Notes: generated by a model from the letters alone, not told the origin. DNA of 64,000 bases from Denitrovibrio sp. (GCA_002869185.1 PKTN01000001.1:682001-746000), one strand, 5' to 3'. Shown: positions 32,027 to 41,687, counted from the stretch's first letter. Numbers and translations: made by a program.

Positions 32027-33286
32027 ATGGAACAAGATACAAATATTTTTAATTTGGTTGAAGAAGGTAACGTAATAACCTTGTTTCAACCTATCGTAAG
32101 TCTTAAAGATAAAAGGGTCATTGGATTTGAAGCTTTGTCTCGCGGTATTTGCTCAAACACTGGTCGTGTTATAAAGCCATTAGAGCTTTTTAATATTGCT
32201 CGTTCTGAGGGCTGTGACATTGAACTTGATAATCTATGCCGTAAGACTGCGCTCACTTCTTTCAAAAGTATACCAAACTACGATCAGTTCATACTATTTC
32301 TAAATTTAGATACATCTGTAATTAACAATAATGACGAAAATTCAAAGATTAACACTATAGAACTTACAGACAAACTTGGGCTTGATTACTCATCAATATC
32401 ACTTGAAATTGTAGAGTCTAAAATAGATAACGAATCAACTTTAGCAGAGTTTGTAGATCACTACAGAAAACTAGGATACTATGTATCACTAGACGATTTT
32501 GGTGCGATGCATTCAAACATGAACCGCATCATGACATCTAAGCCTGACATAATTAAAATTGATATGGATCTTATACGTTCTGTTTCTGTTAATTATTATC
32601 AGCAATCAATCATCAGCTCAATTATTGAGTTAGCAAGAAAGACAGGAGCACTCACACTCGCAGAAGGGCTAGAGACCCCCGAGGACATCATAAAGTGCTA
32701 CGAGTTAGGGATTGACCTATACCAAGGCTTTTATTTCTATAAACCTTGCGTAGACATTCACACTAACTTCCCTTTTATAATGGCAAAAATAGACTATCTC
32801 GTGTTAATGATAAAAAATAAACTTAAAGAAAACGTTCTTATTAGAAATAACCAGCACTCTGGATTTGACTTCATTGTTGACCTACTTAAGCGTGACTCTG
32901 TTTCAAAATCCCAAGAAGAATATTTCAAATACTTACTAAAACAGATACCTAACTTCGAAGAGATCGAAAGGGTCTTTTTGTTAGACTCTAAAGGTCAACA
33001 GACTATGGATTCTATAAATAACATAGGCAGTATTTCCAAGAAGAGCAAATCGTTCCTTAAGCTTTATGAAAACAACTCTGATCACTCACTTAAAGAGTAC
33101 TTTTATTATCTTGGTAAAATCGACTCAGATAAGTTTTATACTGATACTTACCTCTCTAATGCCACGGGCAGGATTCTCAGAACTATGTCTTGTACTGTAG
33201 AACTTCAGAATGAGCCACACATCTTATGTGTTGAGTTCGTAGATAGTGCTGCAGATAACTATAATTTAAAAAAGGTTGGTACTTAG
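32027..33286 (+). CDS. EAL-domain cyclic-di-GMP phosphodiesterase, copy 1
   Basis: The 419-residue cytoplasmic protein has an N-terminal EAL domain with the catalytic set visible: FEALSRG, FLNLDTS, LEIVESK, YVSLDDFGA, KPDIIKID, TLAEGLETPED and YQGFYFYKP. All the metal and catalytic Glu, Asn, Asp, Lys and Gln positions I can check are kept, so activity is expected. The C-terminal 150 residues form a second domain ending HSLKEYFYYLGKIDSDKFYTDTYLSNATGRILRTMS, a Cache/PAS-like sensor resembling the one after the EAL domain of Bacillus YkuI. It hydrolyses c-di-GMP to pGpG. It is followed at once by a paralogue. Confidence 0.93.
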   Translation: MEQDTNIFNLVEEGNVITLFQPIVSLKDKRVIGFEALSRGICSNTGRVIKPLELFNIARSEGCDIELDNLCRKTALTSFKSIPNYDQFILFLNLDTSVINNNDENSKINTIELTDKLGLDYSSISLEIVESKIDNESTLAEFVDHYRKLGYYVSLDDFGAMHSNMNRIMTSKPDIIKIDMDLIRSVSVNYYQQSIISSIIELARKTGALTLAEGLETPEDIIKCYELGIDLYQGFYFYKPCVDIHTNFPFIMAKIDYLVLMIKNKLKENVLIRNNQHSGFDFIVDLLKRDSVSKSQEEYFKYLLKQIPNFEEIERVFLLDSKGQQTMDSINNIGSISKKSKSFLKLYENNSDHSLKEYFYYLGKIDSDKFYTDTYLSNATGRILRTMSCTVELQNEPHILCVEFVDSAADNYNLKKVGT

Positions 33287-33290
33287 TCCA

Positions 33291-34535
33291 ATGAACCTTA
33301 CAAACACATCAGTTATCAGCAAAATTATCTTAGAAGAATCGCTTCTAATAGAATTTCAACCGATTGTCAGTCTAAAGCTCAAAAAGACTGTAGGTGTAGA
33401 AGCACTCTCAAGGGGCATCCACCCAGAAACCAAAGAGATTATTCCACCGATTCAACTATTCAAAGAGGCAGATGAACAAAACCTCACAGTCGAACTAGAC
33501 CGACTTTGCAGAAAGAAAGCAATTTCAGAATTTGCAAAATATAAACACTCTAAAGATATGGTACTTTTCTTAAACTTCGATCCAGCAGTTCTTGATATTG
33601 CATCACCATCTGATAAATCATGGACCAAAATTTATGCTGACGAAGCTGATCTGGACTATAACAACATAGCAGTTGAGATTACTGAATCCCAGATTGAAAA
33701 CAATTATAAGCTTGAGCAGATTTCAGAAAAATATTCTAACCTTGGCATGTTCGTTGTTTTAGATGACTTTGGGGCACTACACTCAAACTTGAACAGACTC
33801 ATCATCTCTAAACCTGACATTATTAAGATTGATAGACAGCTGGTACATAATGTCAGCGAAAGCTATTACCAGCAATCAATCATTAAATCTATTATAGACT
33901 TAGGTAAAAAGATAGGTTCGCTCACTCTGGCTGAAGGCGTAGAAAATAAAGAGGATGTTCTAAAGTGCCACGAGCTTGGTGCTGACCTCTTCCAAGGCTT
34001 CTACTTTGCAAGACCTCAAAGTGTAGAGCGTCTTGAGTCTTTCCAGACTAAAACCACAATGGATATGATATCTCACGATATAAAAGGATACATGTCTGCA
34101 AACATAGAGGATAAAAAGAAACAACACTCTAAGTTCGAAAAAGTTTTTAATGAAATAATGACTTATATTACAGACTGCGACGAATGCTGTTTTAGAGAGA
34201 AGATCGCAGAAGCAGTAAAAATATTCAGAGATATAGAATGTATTTATGTATTAGATGAAAATGGAATACAGATAGGCGAAACTGTTTGCGGATTTGAGCT
34301 TAATTTCTCAGATAACAATCTCTTTCACCCATCAAAAGCTAATACTGACCACTCTCTTAAAGAGTATTTCTACTACATAAGTAGTCTTAATCTGAACACA
34401 TATTACACTGATCCATACATTTCACTAGCTACAGGCATCCTTTGCCGTACAATGGCTAGAAAATTCACATGCAGAGGTAAAAGCTATGTCCTTTGCATCG
34501 ATTTCATCGACACCAACTACTGCCAGCTCTTTTAA
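33291..34535 (+). CDS. EAL-domain cyclic-di-GMP phosphodiesterase, copy 2
   Basis: This is a tandem paralogue of the preceding gene with the same architecture. Its EAL motifs are VEALSRG, FLNFDPA, VEITESQ, VVLDDFGA, KPDIIKID, TLAEGVENKED and FQGFYFARP. The C-terminal sensor domain ends DHSLKEYFYYISSLNLNTYYTDPYISLATGILCRTMA. I choose ATG 33291; the track's TTG at 33276 lies inside the previous gene. The start is four bases after the previous stop, so the pair is co-translated. Tandem duplication with divergence of the sensor suggests two input signals feeding one output. The stop overlaps the convergent radical SAM gene. Confidence 0.93.
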   Translation: MNLTNTSVISKIILEESLLIEFQPIVSLKLKKTVGVEALSRGIHPETKEIIPPIQLFKEADEQNLTVELDRLCRKKAISEFAKYKHSKDMVLFLNFDPAVLDIASPSDKSWTKIYADEADLDYNNIAVEITESQIENNYKLEQISEKYSNLGMFVVLDDFGALHSNLNRLIISKPDIIKIDRQLVHNVSESYYQQSIIKSIIDLGKKIGSLTLAEGVENKEDVLKCHELGADLFQGFYFARPQSVERLESFQTKTTMDMISHDIKGYMSANIEDKKKQHSKFEKVFNEIMTYITDCDECCFREKIAEAVKIFRDIECIYVLDENGIQIGETVCGFELNFSDNNLFHPSKANTDHSLKEYFYYISSLNLNTYYTDPYISLATGILCRTMARKFTCRGKSYVLCIDFIDTNYCQLF

Positions 34536-35437
34536 TCTTTTAGGCTACCCTGAGTTATCACAAGCTTCATCATACGATCACGTAGTTTCTGCTCGAAAAT
34601 CCCTTTATTATTAGGCCAATCAGGTGCGATAAGCGTATCACCAGCAGCATCACCAACTATCCTAGAGATCACAACATCATCATTCAATCTGCCAATTGAT
34701 TCTGCAAGTATATCAATATATTAATCCTCAGTTAGCATCTCAACTTCGCCATTGGCATACATCTCAGCCAACTTTGTCCCTTTAACAACGTGCAGGTGAT
34801 GGAACTTAACCGAGTGGATTTTGAGATCATTAATGAGCTTTATTGAGTTAATCATATCCTCTCTGGAGTCCCCTGGCAGACCGAGTATCAGGTGTGCACA
34901 GGTTTTGATGTCATATCTATGAGTCAGCTCTACTGCATCTACGAAATCCTGTACTGTATGACCTCTATTTATATCAATGAGTGTCTCGTCATTCGATGAT
35001 TGGAGGCCGTACTCGATAACAACTTCGTACCTTTCGGTCAAGGTTTGAAGATATGCTAGCTTAACCTCATCTATGACATCTGGACGTGTCCCTATATGGA
35101 TCGCGACTATTCCATCATCGACCAAAGATGCATCGATTCGTCCTTTGATTGTGGCAAGGTCGCCATATGTATTTGAGTAAGATTGAAAGTATACGATGTA
35201 TTTGTTTATATTACGTTTTTTCAACTTTTCGATACGTGCTGTTACCTGATCTTGTATCTTCCCTTGCTCTGCTCCGTCGAATGAGTCCACACTACAATAA
35301 ATACAACCACCCTCACCCTTATGTCCGTCTCTATTAGGACAGGTAAAACCAGCTTCCACTGGGACTTTCCAAACCTTTCCACCAAAACGATTCTTAAGGT
35401 ATTCGCTAAACTTAAAATATAGGGATTTATCTGTCAC
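34532..35437 (-). pseudogene. YhcC-family (TIGR01212-like) radical SAM protein with one in-frame TAA
   Basis: The track ORF ends at 34721, but the same frame continues past the TAA at 34721-34723 for 62 codons to a stop at 34532: YIDILAESIGRLNDDVVISRIVGDAAGDTLIAPDWPNNKGIFEQKLRDRM. The resulting 301 codons equal the usual length of this family, and the tail with its LIAP-W segment is the expected C-terminus. The N-terminus has the wide cluster motif CPNRDGHKGEGGCIYC (C-x11-C-x2-C), FQSYSNTYG, and YGLQSSNDETL with INRGH. These proteins are radical SAM enzymes with an unclear substrate, perhaps tRNA. The missing tail in a truncated product would likely matter. Cause: nonsense mutation, error or readthrough. 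Confidence 0.85.
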
Positions 35438-35560
35438 ATGTCACCAACTGATATTTTTTGTAATTGAAGCATATTTTACCCATATAATCCATCACAACCG
35501 CTTGTAATTATTACAGTAATGTTTTAAATTGACCATATATATGTATTAAAGAGGATTATA

Positions 35561-35743
35561 ATGATTAAACAACAACTTCTTGATGTACTCGCCTGCCCAA
35601 AATGCAAAGGTGATATCCGTGTATCAACTAAAGAAGATTACATAGTTTGCGACTCCTGCAAGCTTTTATACGAGATTAGAGAAGATATTCCTGTAATGCT
35701 TGTTGATGAAGCAAAGCAGGTTGAAGACACTTCAGGATACTAA
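35561..35743 (+). CDS. Trm112-family zinc-ribbon protein
   Basis: The 60-residue protein has LLDVLACPKCKGDIRVSTKEDYIVCDSCKLLYEIREDIPVMLVDEA, the Trm112/YcaR pattern with two CxxC pairs and the IPVML(V/L)DEA signature. Bacterial members bind zinc and are thought to chaperone or activate methyltransferases. It stands first in a long plus-strand run (nnrD/E, tsaE, valS, nadC, trxB, rsmI). AAGAGG precedes the ATG. Confidence 0.92.
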   Translation: MIKQQLLDVLACPKCKGDIRVSTKEDYIVCDSCKLLYEIREDIPVMLVDEAKQVEDTSGY

Positions 35744-35773
35744 CCAACTCTCCCCTTTTTAAAGGAGCACATG

Positions 35774-37324
35774 ATGGAAATTTTAAACTCTTCACAGATG
35801 GCACAGGCTGACGCTTATACCATCAAAGAGGTCGGCGTACCGTCGATCGTATTGATGGAAAATGCTGCTATCTCAGTTTTAGATGAGATACTCGAGCGTA
35901 TACCAGATATTATAAACGCTGCTGTCGTGGCTGGTGTTGGTAATAATGGCGGTGATGGATTTGCTATTGCAAGACAGCTATTAAACCTCGGCATATCATG
36001 TGACGTTTTCCTTGCTTGTGACGAGTCAGAGCTTAAGGGTGACGGGCTTATAAACTATAATATTCTCAAAAGCTATGAGGCTGACATTCATATTCTATGT
36101 CACTCAGAACAGAATGACGGTTCAAAGCATGGCAGCGTAAATATTTCATTCGATGAGTATGACGTAACCATTGACGCACTATTCGGCACTGGGCTATCTA
36201 GACCACTAGAAGGCTTTTTTGCTTCACTTGTTGAGCAGATAAATAATACATCTTCATTTGTTGTCGCTGTAGATATACCTAGTGGTCTATCTGGTGACAC
36301 ACATAATGTTATCGGCGAATGTATTGAAGCAGACCTTACAGTCACTTTCGCTAGACCTAAATACCCACACGCACTATTTCCTGCAAGGGGGGTGTGTGGA
36401 GAGATCGTTGTCACAGAGATTTCTATCCCAGATTTAGCCGTGGATACAGTAGACTGTACAACATTTCTCCTTGATGAAGACGAACTTCCTTCATTCCCTG
36501 AAAGGGAAGAGGATAGCCATAAAGGTGATCACGGGCACGCAGTTATCATAGGGGGGTCAGCGGGTAAATCTGGTGCTGTTTTTATGGCATCCAGAGCTTG
36601 TGCAAGGGTAGGAGCAGGTCTTACAACAACAGCGGTTCCATCAGGTCTTATGCAAGCGGCTGAGACTGTTAATGCAGAAATAATGACTGTCTCTGTGGGT
36701 AAAAAATCGCACTTCGAAGAGAATGGGATTGATGAACTTGTTAAATTTCTTAAAGACAAAACAGTTTGTGCTGTTGGCCCTGGAATTGGAACTCATGAAG
36801 ATACATCAGATTTCATAGACGAGCTTATACACAAAACAAAATTACCTATCATCATAGATGCTGACGGAATTAACCTGCTCAAGAAGAGTTCATACAAAAA
36901 GCTGAAAAACAGATGCATTCTCACTCCTCACATAGGTGAATTTGCGAAGTTAATAGGCAAGAGCAAAGAGGAAGTCCTAACCAATAGGGTTGAGCTAGCG
37001 AAAGAGTTTGCCATAGAAAACGAAGTAATTCTCGTTCTAAAGAGTGCTGACACTATCATTGCTATCCCTGAAGGCTTCGTCTTCATAAATATCACAGGAA
37101 CACCAGCACTCGCAAAAGGTGGGAGTGGAGATTGCCTTACTGGGCTTATTACAGGATTTGTAGCTCAGGGATTTGAGTTAGCTGATGCGGCTTGTCTCGG
37201 GGCATACACACTCGGCAGGACAGCAGAATTAGTATCTGAGGATATGAACGAAAAATCTATCCTCACAACCGACATAATAGAAAATATATGGAAAACAATA
37301 GATGAACTTGAAGAGAACTCTTAA
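35774..37324 (+). CDS. nnrD: Bifunctional NAD(P)H-hydrate epimerase/ADP-dependent dehydratase
   Basis: The protein is about 516 residues and has two domains. The N-terminal YjeF_N epimerase (residues 1-220) has AVVAGVGNNGGDGFAIARQL, DALFGTGLSRPLEG and VAVDIPSGLSGDT. The C-terminal ribokinase-like dehydratase (225-510) has GHAVIIGGSAGKSGAVFMASRA, AVGPGIGTHED, LTPHIGEFAKL and GTPALAKGGSGDCLTGLI. Together they repair hydrated NADH and NADPH. The start is ATGATG with AAAGGAG upstream; the second ATG is taken. The end overlaps tsaE by 23 bases, a conserved gene pair in many bacteria. The fused form is the standard one. Confidence 0.96.
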   Translation: MEILNSSQMAQADAYTIKEVGVPSIVLMENAAISVLDEILERIPDIINAAVVAGVGNNGGDGFAIARQLLNLGISCDVFLACDESELKGDGLINYNILKSYEADIHILCHSEQNDGSKHGSVNISFDEYDVTIDALFGTGLSRPLEGFFASLVEQINNTSSFVVAVDIPSGLSGDTHNVIGECIEADLTVTFARPKYPHALFPARGVCGEIVVTEISIPDLAVDTVDCTTFLLDEDELPSFPEREEDSHKGDHGHAVIIGGSAGKSGAVFMASRACARVGAGLTTTAVPSGLMQAAETVNAEIMTVSVGKKSHFEENGIDELVKFLKDKTVCAVGPGIGTHEDTSDFIDELIHKTKLPIIIDADGINLLKKSSYKKLKNRCILTPHIGEFAKLIGKSKEEVLTNRVELAKEFAIENEVILVLKSADTIIAIPEGFVFINITGTPALAKGGSGDCLTGLITGFVAQGFELADAACLGAYTLGRTAELVSEDMNEKSILTTDIIENIWKTIDELEENS

Positions 37325-37724
37325 GGGTACTGGCGAAACAGAAAATTTTGCTAAAGAGATAGCTAAAGATTTACAAAACAGAGTCATCCTTATGAATGGC
37401 GACCTAGGGGCTGGCAAAACTTTTTTTACTAAGGTCGTAGCAGAATACTATAACTGTGACGACACGAGCAGCCCTACCTTTACGCTACACCAAAGGTATG
37501 AAGGTGATATAACTATCCACCATTTTGACCTTTATAGGCTCAAGTCTGAGTATGAGCTAGACAATATAGGCTTTTTTGAATATATAGACAGTGGCGATAC
37601 CTGTTTTATCGAGTGGGCAGACAAGTTTAATTTAAAGGATGAGCTTGAAAAATACACCGAAATCACTATAACTGTAGATAACCCAAATGACCGTACAATA
37701 ACTGTGACAAGTTTTGGGGATTAA
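37302..37724 (+). CDS. tsaE: tRNA t6A biosynthesis ATPase TsaE
   Basis: The 140-residue protein has Walker A GDLGAGKTFFTKVVAEYY, TSPTF-like SSPTFTLHQRY, HFDLYRLKSEYELDNIGFFEYI and FIEWADKF. These are the TsaE motifs. It drives TsaBD turnover in making N6-threonylcarbamoyladenosine at position 37 of ANN-decoding tRNAs. It overlaps nnrD by 23 bases and is followed 11 bases later by the CPXCG gene. Length and motifs are complete. Confidence 0.95.
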   Translation: MNLKRTLKGTGETENFAKEIAKDLQNRVILMNGDLGAGKTFFTKVVAEYYNCDDTSSPTFTLHQRYEGDITIHHFDLYRLKSEYELDNIGFFEYIDSGDTCFIEWADKFNLKDELEKYTEITITVDNPNDRTITVTSFGD

Positions 37725-37735
37725 GGAAACTATAA

Positions 37736-37975
37736 ATGATACAAATAAAACCAGAAATGTGCCCCTATTGTGGGGAGAAAAGGCTCGAAGAACTTCAGCC
37801 GACAGAGGTTGTTATCGACGATACCCTCTGGACAATACATCATTACGAATGCCAGTTCTGCACAGAGGTCTTTGATAAGATAATTACAGAGGGTCAGGTT
37901 CAGTTTGACCTATTCTCTGAAGAGCTCGGATCTGGAAGCGATGAGGACGATAGTGAAGAAAAATTCAGTCACTGA
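37736..37975 (+). CDS. CPXCG-motif cysteine-rich protein
   Basis: The 79-residue protein has MCPYCGEKRLEEL and YECQFCTEVFDKII: two CxxC knuckles, with an acidic tail (SGSDEDDSEEK). This is the short zinc-binding CPXCG family of unknown function. It is inside the tsaE-valS operon and overlaps the start of the next ORF. Confidence 0.75.
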   Translation: MIQIKPEMCPYCGEKRLEELQPTEVVIDDTLWTIHHYECQFCTEVFDKIITEGQVQFDLFSEELGSGSDEDDSEEKFSH

Positions 37976-38225
37976 TCTTTTTGAAACACTTAGCGAAGAA
38001 GAACTCAGCAGGGTTATGGTTCTTAAAAGTGGTCTCGAAGACCTGAACCTTATCCTACAAGAGATTGAAGATACTTATTCAATCCTTGGTGAGATAGGCA
38101 TAACAGATAAGGAACGTAAGCACCAACAGCTACGCCTTCTATCCATGGAGAAATATCTGTCCGAGCTTAACCAGAAGGTTAATCAAGCTATGGGGACAGA
38201 AGAAGAAAAGAAAAAACTATCCTAA
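37941..38225 (+). CDS. Small helical protein of unknown function
   Basis: The ORF track starts at 37905, but GGAAG is close to ATG 37941 (MRTIVKKNSVTDLFETLSEEEL). A GTG at 37953 with GAGG before it is an alternative. The roughly 94-residue product is helical and charged (DLNLILQEIEDTYSILGEIGITDKERKHQQLRLLSMEKYLSELNQKVN), likely a coiled coil. No family is recognised. The overlap with the CPXCG gene and the 16-base gap to valS place it in the operon. Confidence 0.6.
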   Translation: MRTIVKKNSVTDLFETLSEEELSRVMVLKSGLEDLNLILQEIEDTYSILGEIGITDKERKHQQLRLLSMEKYLSELNQKVNQAMGTEEEKKKLS

Positions 38226-38241
38226 CGGAGAATTTAATACA

Positions 38242-40866
38242 ATGCAGAAAGAATACCCGACCAGAATTAATCCCGCTGAATTTGAATCAGAGATTTACAA
38301 AGAATGGCTAGATAAGAACTACTTTCACGCTGACGAAACCAGCAAAAAACCACCATACTCCATAGTCATTCCACCTCCGAACGTTACAGGCTCTCTCCAT
38401 ATGGGACACGCCCTTAACAATACACTACAGGATATTATGATCCGTTTCCATAAACTTAATGGATTCGAAACACTCTGGATGCCAGGCATGGATCACGCTG
38501 GTATCGCCACACAAAACGTTGTGGAGAAAATGCTAGCAGCAGAAGGCGTTAGCAGACACGACCTCGGACGTGAGAAATTTATCGAACGTGTTTGGGAGTG
38601 GAAAGCTGAATCAGGCGGAACTATCATCAGCCAGCTCAAAAGACTTGGTTGTGCATGCGACTGGGAGAGAGAACGCTTCACAATGGACGAAGGTCTAAGT
38701 AAAGCTGTTCGTAAGGTATTTGTAAGTTTATATAAAGAGGGCTTAATCTACCGCTCTAAAAACTATCTAGTTAACTGGTGCCCAAGATGCCACACCGCCC
38801 TATCCGACCTTGAGGTCGAGCACGAAGAGATTGATGGAGCATTCTATCACCTACTCTATCCTGTTGTTGGAACAGATTTCAAATTCGAAGTTGCTACAAC
38901 AAGACCTGAAACTATGCTCGCAGATACAGCTGTTGCTGTTCACCCTGAAGATGAAAGATACCAACACCTTATAGGCAAAACAGTTATGCTCACTCTTATG
39001 AATAGAGAGATTCCTGTTATTGCTGACGAATATGTAGATATGGAGCTCGGAACTGGTTGCCTTAAAGTAACTCCAGCTCACGACCCTAACGACTTCAACC
39101 TTGGACACAAGCATAATCTTCAATTTATCAGCATGATGGATGACGATGCATGCGTAAATGAAGAGGGTGGCGAGTTCAAAGGGCTTGAAAGATTTGAAGC
39201 TAGAAAGCAGGTCATCCTAAAGATGGCAGAGCTTGGACTATTCGTTAAAAAGGTAGAGCATAAACATCAGGTTGGTGGTTGCTACAGATGTAAAACGACA
39301 ATCGAACCTAAGCTGAGCGATCAGTGGTTTATAAAGATCAAACCTATGGCTGACGAGGCAGTAAAAGCTGTTGAAACTGGTCAGATTAAAATATTACCTG
39401 AAACATGGCACAAGACTTACTTCAACTGGATGAACGACATCCGTGACTGGTGTATATCACGCCAGATATGGTGGGGACACCGAATCCCTGCTTGGTACTG
39501 TGAAGATTGTGGCGAGATCACTGTAGAGTTTGAAGACCCTAAAGAATGTTCAAAATGTGGCAGTAAAAAACTAGAGCAGGAGACTGACGTACTTGATACT
39601 TGGTTCTCGTCTGGTCTATGGCCTTTCTCAACACAGGGCTGGCCTGAAGAGACTGACACACTTAAAAAATTCTACCCTACATCAACCCTAATTACAGGAT
39701 TTGATATCCTCTTCTTCTGGGTTGCTAGGATGATGATGTTCGGTCTGAAATTTCAAGACGGTGTAGAACCTTTCAAAGAGGTCTACCTACACGCTCTCAT
39801 CCGTGATAAAGACGGACAAAAGATGAGTAAATCTAAAGGGAACGTAATCGACCCTGTTACTATGATAGATAAATACGGAGCTGATGCTTTCCGTTTCACG
39901 CTTGCCGCTTTCGCTGCGCAAGGGCGTGACATTAAGCTAGACGAGGCTCGTATAGATGGATACCGTAACTTTGTAAACAAAATCTGGAACGCATCACGTT
40001 TCATACTCAGTTCATACGATGGTCAAAAACTAGATAATTTTGACAACCTTGAAATAGAGGATAAGTGGATATTGGAAAACCTCAAAGAGGCAGAGCAGAA
40101 GATTTCAAAGGCTGTTAAAAACTATGATTTTAACGAAGCTGCAGGCGCTATCTACCAATTCTTCTGGCACAAGTTCTGTGACTGGTACATCGAGCTTATC
40201 AAACCTAGAATATATGACGATGCTAGAAAAGATAAAGCACTCGCTGTTGCGTCATACGTTCTTGAGAACTCACTTGTACTCCTTCATCCATTCATGCCTT
40301 ACCTCACTGAATACATCTATAAGATGGTGACGGAGAAAGAATCTATCATGCTAGCTGAATGGGCAAAATTTGAATACTCTTTCGATGCTGAAAAGACTGA
40401 GATCGACGAAGCTATTGAGCTTATCTCTCTAATCAGAAACATTCGTGGTGAATACAACATCGCACCATCTAAAGCTCTCTCCGCATTTGTCAAGACAGAC
40501 AAAGATACAGTGATAGAAGTCTTTAACAGAAACAGCTCTCTGATTAACAACATCGCAAGACTGGAAAAGCTTGAGATGACCACAGAAACAGTTGATAAGG
40601 CTGCTTCAAACATCTCAACTAACTTCGAGGTGTTTATTCCACTCGAAGGTCTTGTAGACTTTGATGCTGAGATTGCTAAACTTAAAAAAGAACTTAAAAA
40701 ATTAGAAAAAGATAATAAAATTTATGGTGGCAAACTTAAAAATGAGAACTACCTGAAAAATGCTCAACCAGAGGTTATCCAAAAGGATAAAGAGAAGTAT
40801 GCAGAGATTCAGGAGAAGTTCAAAAAGGTTACTGAAACCATAGAGAGGCTGTCAGGACTATGCTAA
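38242..40866 (+). CDS. valS: Valyl-tRNA synthetase
   Basis: The 874-residue class I synthetase has HIGH-type PPPNVTGSLHMGHALN near residue 50 and DGQKMSKSKGNVIDP near 525. The editing domain (EVATTRPETMLADTAVAVHPED) and zinc-binding segments (WCPRCHTALSDLEVEH; CEDCGEITVEF...CSKCGSKKL) are present. The anticodon domain and C-terminal coiled coil (DAEIAKLKKELKKLEKDNKIYGGKLKNENYL) are complete. It charges tRNA-Val with editing of threonine. It overlaps nadC by seven bases. Confidence 0.98.
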   Translation: MQKEYPTRINPAEFESEIYKEWLDKNYFHADETSKKPPYSIVIPPPNVTGSLHMGHALNNTLQDIMIRFHKLNGFETLWMPGMDHAGIATQNVVEKMLAAEGVSRHDLGREKFIERVWEWKAESGGTIISQLKRLGCACDWERERFTMDEGLSKAVRKVFVSLYKEGLIYRSKNYLVNWCPRCHTALSDLEVEHEEIDGAFYHLLYPVVGTDFKFEVATTRPETMLADTAVAVHPEDERYQHLIGKTVMLTLMNREIPVIADEYVDMELGTGCLKVTPAHDPNDFNLGHKHNLQFISMMDDDACVNEEGGEFKGLERFEARKQVILKMAELGLFVKKVEHKHQVGGCYRCKTTIEPKLSDQWFIKIKPMADEAVKAVETGQIKILPETWHKTYFNWMNDIRDWCISRQIWWGHRIPAWYCEDCGEITVEFEDPKECSKCGSKKLEQETDVLDTWFSSGLWPFSTQGWPEETDTLKKFYPTSTLITGFDILFFWVARMMMFGLKFQDGVEPFKEVYLHALIRDKDGQKMSKSKGNVIDPVTMIDKYGADAFRFTLAAFAAQGRDIKLDEARIDGYRNFVNKIWNASRFILSSYDGQKLDNFDNLEIEDKWILENLKEAEQKISKAVKNYDFNEAAGAIYQFFWHKFCDWYIELIKPRIYDDARKDKALAVASYVLENSLVLLHPFMPYLTEYIYKMVTEKESIMLAEWAKFEYSFDAEKTEIDEAIELISLIRNIRGEYNIAPSKALSAFVKTDKDTVIEVFNRNSSLINNIARLEKLEMTTETVDKAASNISTNFEVFIPLEGLVDFDAEIAKLKKELKKLEKDNKIYGGKLKNENYLKNAQPEVIQKDKEKYAEIQEKFKKVTETIERLSGLC

Positions 40867-41687
40867 GAGAAAGACTTATACAGCTTGCACTCGAAGAAGA
40901 TATCGGCACTGGCGACCTTACCGCAAGAGCCTTCCGCAAGCAGAATAAAAAAGGGGTATTCAAATACCTAGCTAAAGAGGACTTTATCCTTTGCGGAACA
41001 AAATCTGCAACACTTGTCTTTGAAGAGCTAGATAGCGAGATAAATGTACAATTTTATCAAGAGGACGGAACTCACCTCAAAAAGGGCGAATTCTTCGGTG
41101 AAGTATCAGGACCTATATACTCCATACTGACTGGTGAGCGTACATCGCTTAACTTTCTACAAAGGCTCTGTGGAATAGCAACTAACACTGCTAGCTACGT
41201 TAAAGAGCTCGAAGGGACTAACATCTGCCTACTAGACACAAGAAAGACCACACCCGGTTGGAGAGTTGCTGAAAAGTATGCTGTTCTAATTGGTTGCGGG
41301 CACAACCACCGTATTGGTCTTTTTGACGGTGTTATGCTAAAAGATAACCATGTAGACGCTGCTGGAGGAATACAAGAAGCGGTAAATTTAGTTAAACGCA
41401 GTATCCCAAGCACAGTCAAGATTGAGGTCGAAGTTAGAAACCATCAAGAGGCTAAAGAGGCTGCCGATGCTGGAGCTGATATCATCATGCTCGATAATTT
41501 TGAAATCAAAGACATACAAAAAGCGATAGATATAATCGACAAAAGAGCTAAGATAGAGATATCAGGTGGTATCCGCAAAGATAACCTTAAAGATTACCGA
41601 GATCTTGCAATTGACTACATATCTGTTGGTGCCCTTACGCACCACGCAACAAGCGTAGATATAAGCCTTAAGATACAGAAGGCATGA
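40860..41687 (+). CDS. nadC: Nicotinate-nucleotide pyrophosphorylase (carboxylating)
   Basis: The 275-residue enzyme starts MLRERLIQLALEEDIGTGDLTA. It contains GERTSLNFLQRLCGIAT, LLDTRKTTPGWRVAEKYAVLIGCGHNHRIGLFDGVMLKDNH, VEVEVRN-like KIEVEVRNHQEA, IMLDNF and ISGGI, the type II PRTase signature. It converts quinolinate and PRPP to nicotinate mononucleotide in NAD synthesis. It is coupled to valS (seven-base overlap) and to the next gene (four-base overlap). Confidence 0.97.
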   Translation: MLRERLIQLALEEDIGTGDLTARAFRKQNKKGVFKYLAKEDFILCGTKSATLVFEELDSEINVQFYQEDGTHLKKGEFFGEVSGPIYSILTGERTSLNFLQRLCGIATNTASYVKELEGTNICLLDTRKTTPGWRVAEKYAVLIGCGHNHRIGLFDGVMLKDNHVDAAGGIQEAVNLVKRSIPSTVKIEVEVRNHQEAKEAADAGADIIMLDNFEIKDIQKAIDIIDKRAKIEISGGIRKDNLKDYRDLAIDYISVGALTHHATSVDISLKIQKA

